A stretch of 14,999 nucleotides of DNA from JAUXLW01 sp964195005 (GTDB taxonomy: Bacteria; Actinomycetota; Acidimicrobiia; Spongiisociales; SHLN01), in contig CAXMOO010000069.1 in NCBI GenBank assembly GCA_964195005.1, forward strand, positions 1 through 14,999, given 5' to 3'. The position numbers and the translations under genes were made by a program. The notes under the pieces are model-generated. The model did no database searches and was not told the origin of the DNA. It was given only the letters and a program-made list of their open reading frames with translations. Below, piece after piece: positions 14,163-14,999 of the stretch; within the stretch, counting starts at the first letter, position 1; every line of letters starts with the position of its first letter.

Positions 14163-14999
14163 CCGGCGTCGGGCTACTCGGCCTGGTGATTGCCCGTCTC
14201 AGCCGGCTGCTCCTGCCAACTGAGTCGGGGCTTCCCTGGCCTGTCGTATTGATCATGGCGGCTGCGTTGGGAGGGATCGTTACCTGGGCCGCCACTCAGG
14301 CTCGCCTCGGCGCCGGCTGGGTGGTGCTGATCAACGTCGTCCTGTTCGGGCTCTTTCTGTTTATCTACGTCGGAGGTGACATTGCGGAGTCGGCCATTCC
14401 GCCGCTCGACGTTATCGACGACGTCAGACACGAAATGGGCGACGCTCTGACCGTTTTCCGGTTCTCGGCTCCACCGGTGGTTCCGCTTGTCGGGCTCGTG
14501 GCCCTGATTGGAGTGCTTTTGTGGGCCCTGACGGGGCTGGCAGTGTGGGGAGTGCTGCGAAACAACCCTTACCTGGCAGTGGTGCCGTCGGTGGTGCTAT
14601 ATCTTCAGCTGGCCGTCATCGATCGCCAGGACGCTGCCTGGGGTTGGATGTTGGCTTTCCTGGTCCTGGTCGGCCTTGGTCTGGTGGCGATCGCCGCCGA
14701 CCAGCGATCGGGCGGGAGCCATGCCGGCAGCGGGTTTCAGGCGGCGCGTGTGCGAAGTGTTGCAGTTCCGTTGCTGTCGGTCGCGGTGGTCGCCGCCGGC
14801 TCACTGGCGGCAACGTCGGCCCTGGGTGATCAGGTACCAGAGAGCGGCGTATTCGATTGGCGGACCCAGGCCGGGCTTGGCACCGGTTACGGAAGCATCT
14901 CGTACAACCCGTTCATTGACATCCAGCGATCGTTGGTGTCTAACACCGACATTCCGATCTTCACGGCGAAGTTGGAGGGTGAAAACACCGACGACGTCT
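14138..14999 (+). CDS. Transglutaminase-like membrane protein (TgpA/DUF3488 N-terminal part), 3' end outside window
   Basis: The 287 codons present encode about seven membrane segments (roughly residues 5-22, 31-48, 57-75, 107-135, 141-160, 167-187, 205-224) followed by an outward-facing stretch with SYNPFIDIQRSLVSNTDIPIF (255-275). That last pattern, NPF-D-x-x-SLV and then a P-x-F-T strand, is typical of the region just before the transglutaminase core in TgpA-type proteins. The catalytic Cys-His-Asp domain should lie beyond the right edge and is not seen. The ATG at 14138 lies inside the DUF58 gene, 5 nt after GAGG, giving a 25-bp overlap and probable coupling. It completes a moxR-DUF58-transglutaminase operon. 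Confidence 0.88.
   Translation, partial: MAYRLTWIAGVGLLGLVIARLSRLLLPTESGLPWPVVLIMAAALGGIVTWAATQARLGAGWVVLINVVLFGLFLFIYVGGDIAESAIPPLDVIDDVRHEMGDALTVFRFSAPPVVPLVGLVALIGVLLWALTGLAVWGVLRNNPYLAVVPSVVLYLQLAVIDRQDAAWGWMLAFLVLVGLGLVAIAADQRSGGSHAGSGFQAARVRSVAVPLLSVAVVAAGSLAATSALGDQVPESGVFDWRTQAGLGTGYGSISYNPFIDIQRSLVSNTDIPIFTAKLEGENTDDV

Overview
The window looks like a high-GC actinobacterial chromosome segment. The reasons are GC-rich codon use, a division and cell-wall (dcw) cluster in the order mraZ-rsmH-ftsL-ftsI-murE-murF, frequent GTG/TTG starts, several genes whose likely -10 box sits about 7 nt from the start codon (leaderless style), and small conserved proteins that resemble actinobacterial families. 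I lean towards an Acidimicrobiia-like or other uncultured actinobacterium, but the sequence alone does not settle the class.

Left part (1-6209, all minus strand): a tightly packed dcw operon read right to left. A perfect -35 (TTGACA) and a 10-bp ladder of GTGG-like boxes precede mraZ. Next come rsmH (16S rRNA m4C1402 methyltransferase), ftsL, ftsI/pbpB (class B PBP), murE (meso-DAP type, DNPR motif) and murF (cut off by the left edge). Most junctions overlap by 1-11 bp. The exception is the 125-bp mraZ-rsmH gap, which holds a long nested hairpin whose arm hides the rsmH ribosome binding site.

Centre-left (6210-6697): a gene-free stretch upstream of the dcw promoter. It holds three tandem copies, plus a fragment, of a roughly 100-130 bp structured repeat. 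Each full copy folds into two hairpins, and differences between copies are compensatory. This is the most unusual element in the window.

Centre (6698-10351): a 142-aa unknown protein and an M19 (membrane/renal dipeptidase family) metallopeptidase on the minus strand, then a divergent plus-strand group: a YciK-like short-chain dehydrogenase, a universal-stress-protein-like gene and a small HNH endonuclease.

Right part (10383-14999): three minus-strand genes (a catalytically degenerate serine-recombinase-like protein, a 255-aa two-domain unknown and a 78-aa conserved small protein), divergent from a moxR-DUF58-transglutaminase operon that runs off the right edge. That operon type pairs an AAA+ MoxR ATPase with a vWA-related DUF58 protein and a membrane transglutaminase. 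It is usually tied to envelope or secreted-protein maturation.

I found no tRNA, rRNA, CRISPR array or insertion sequence.
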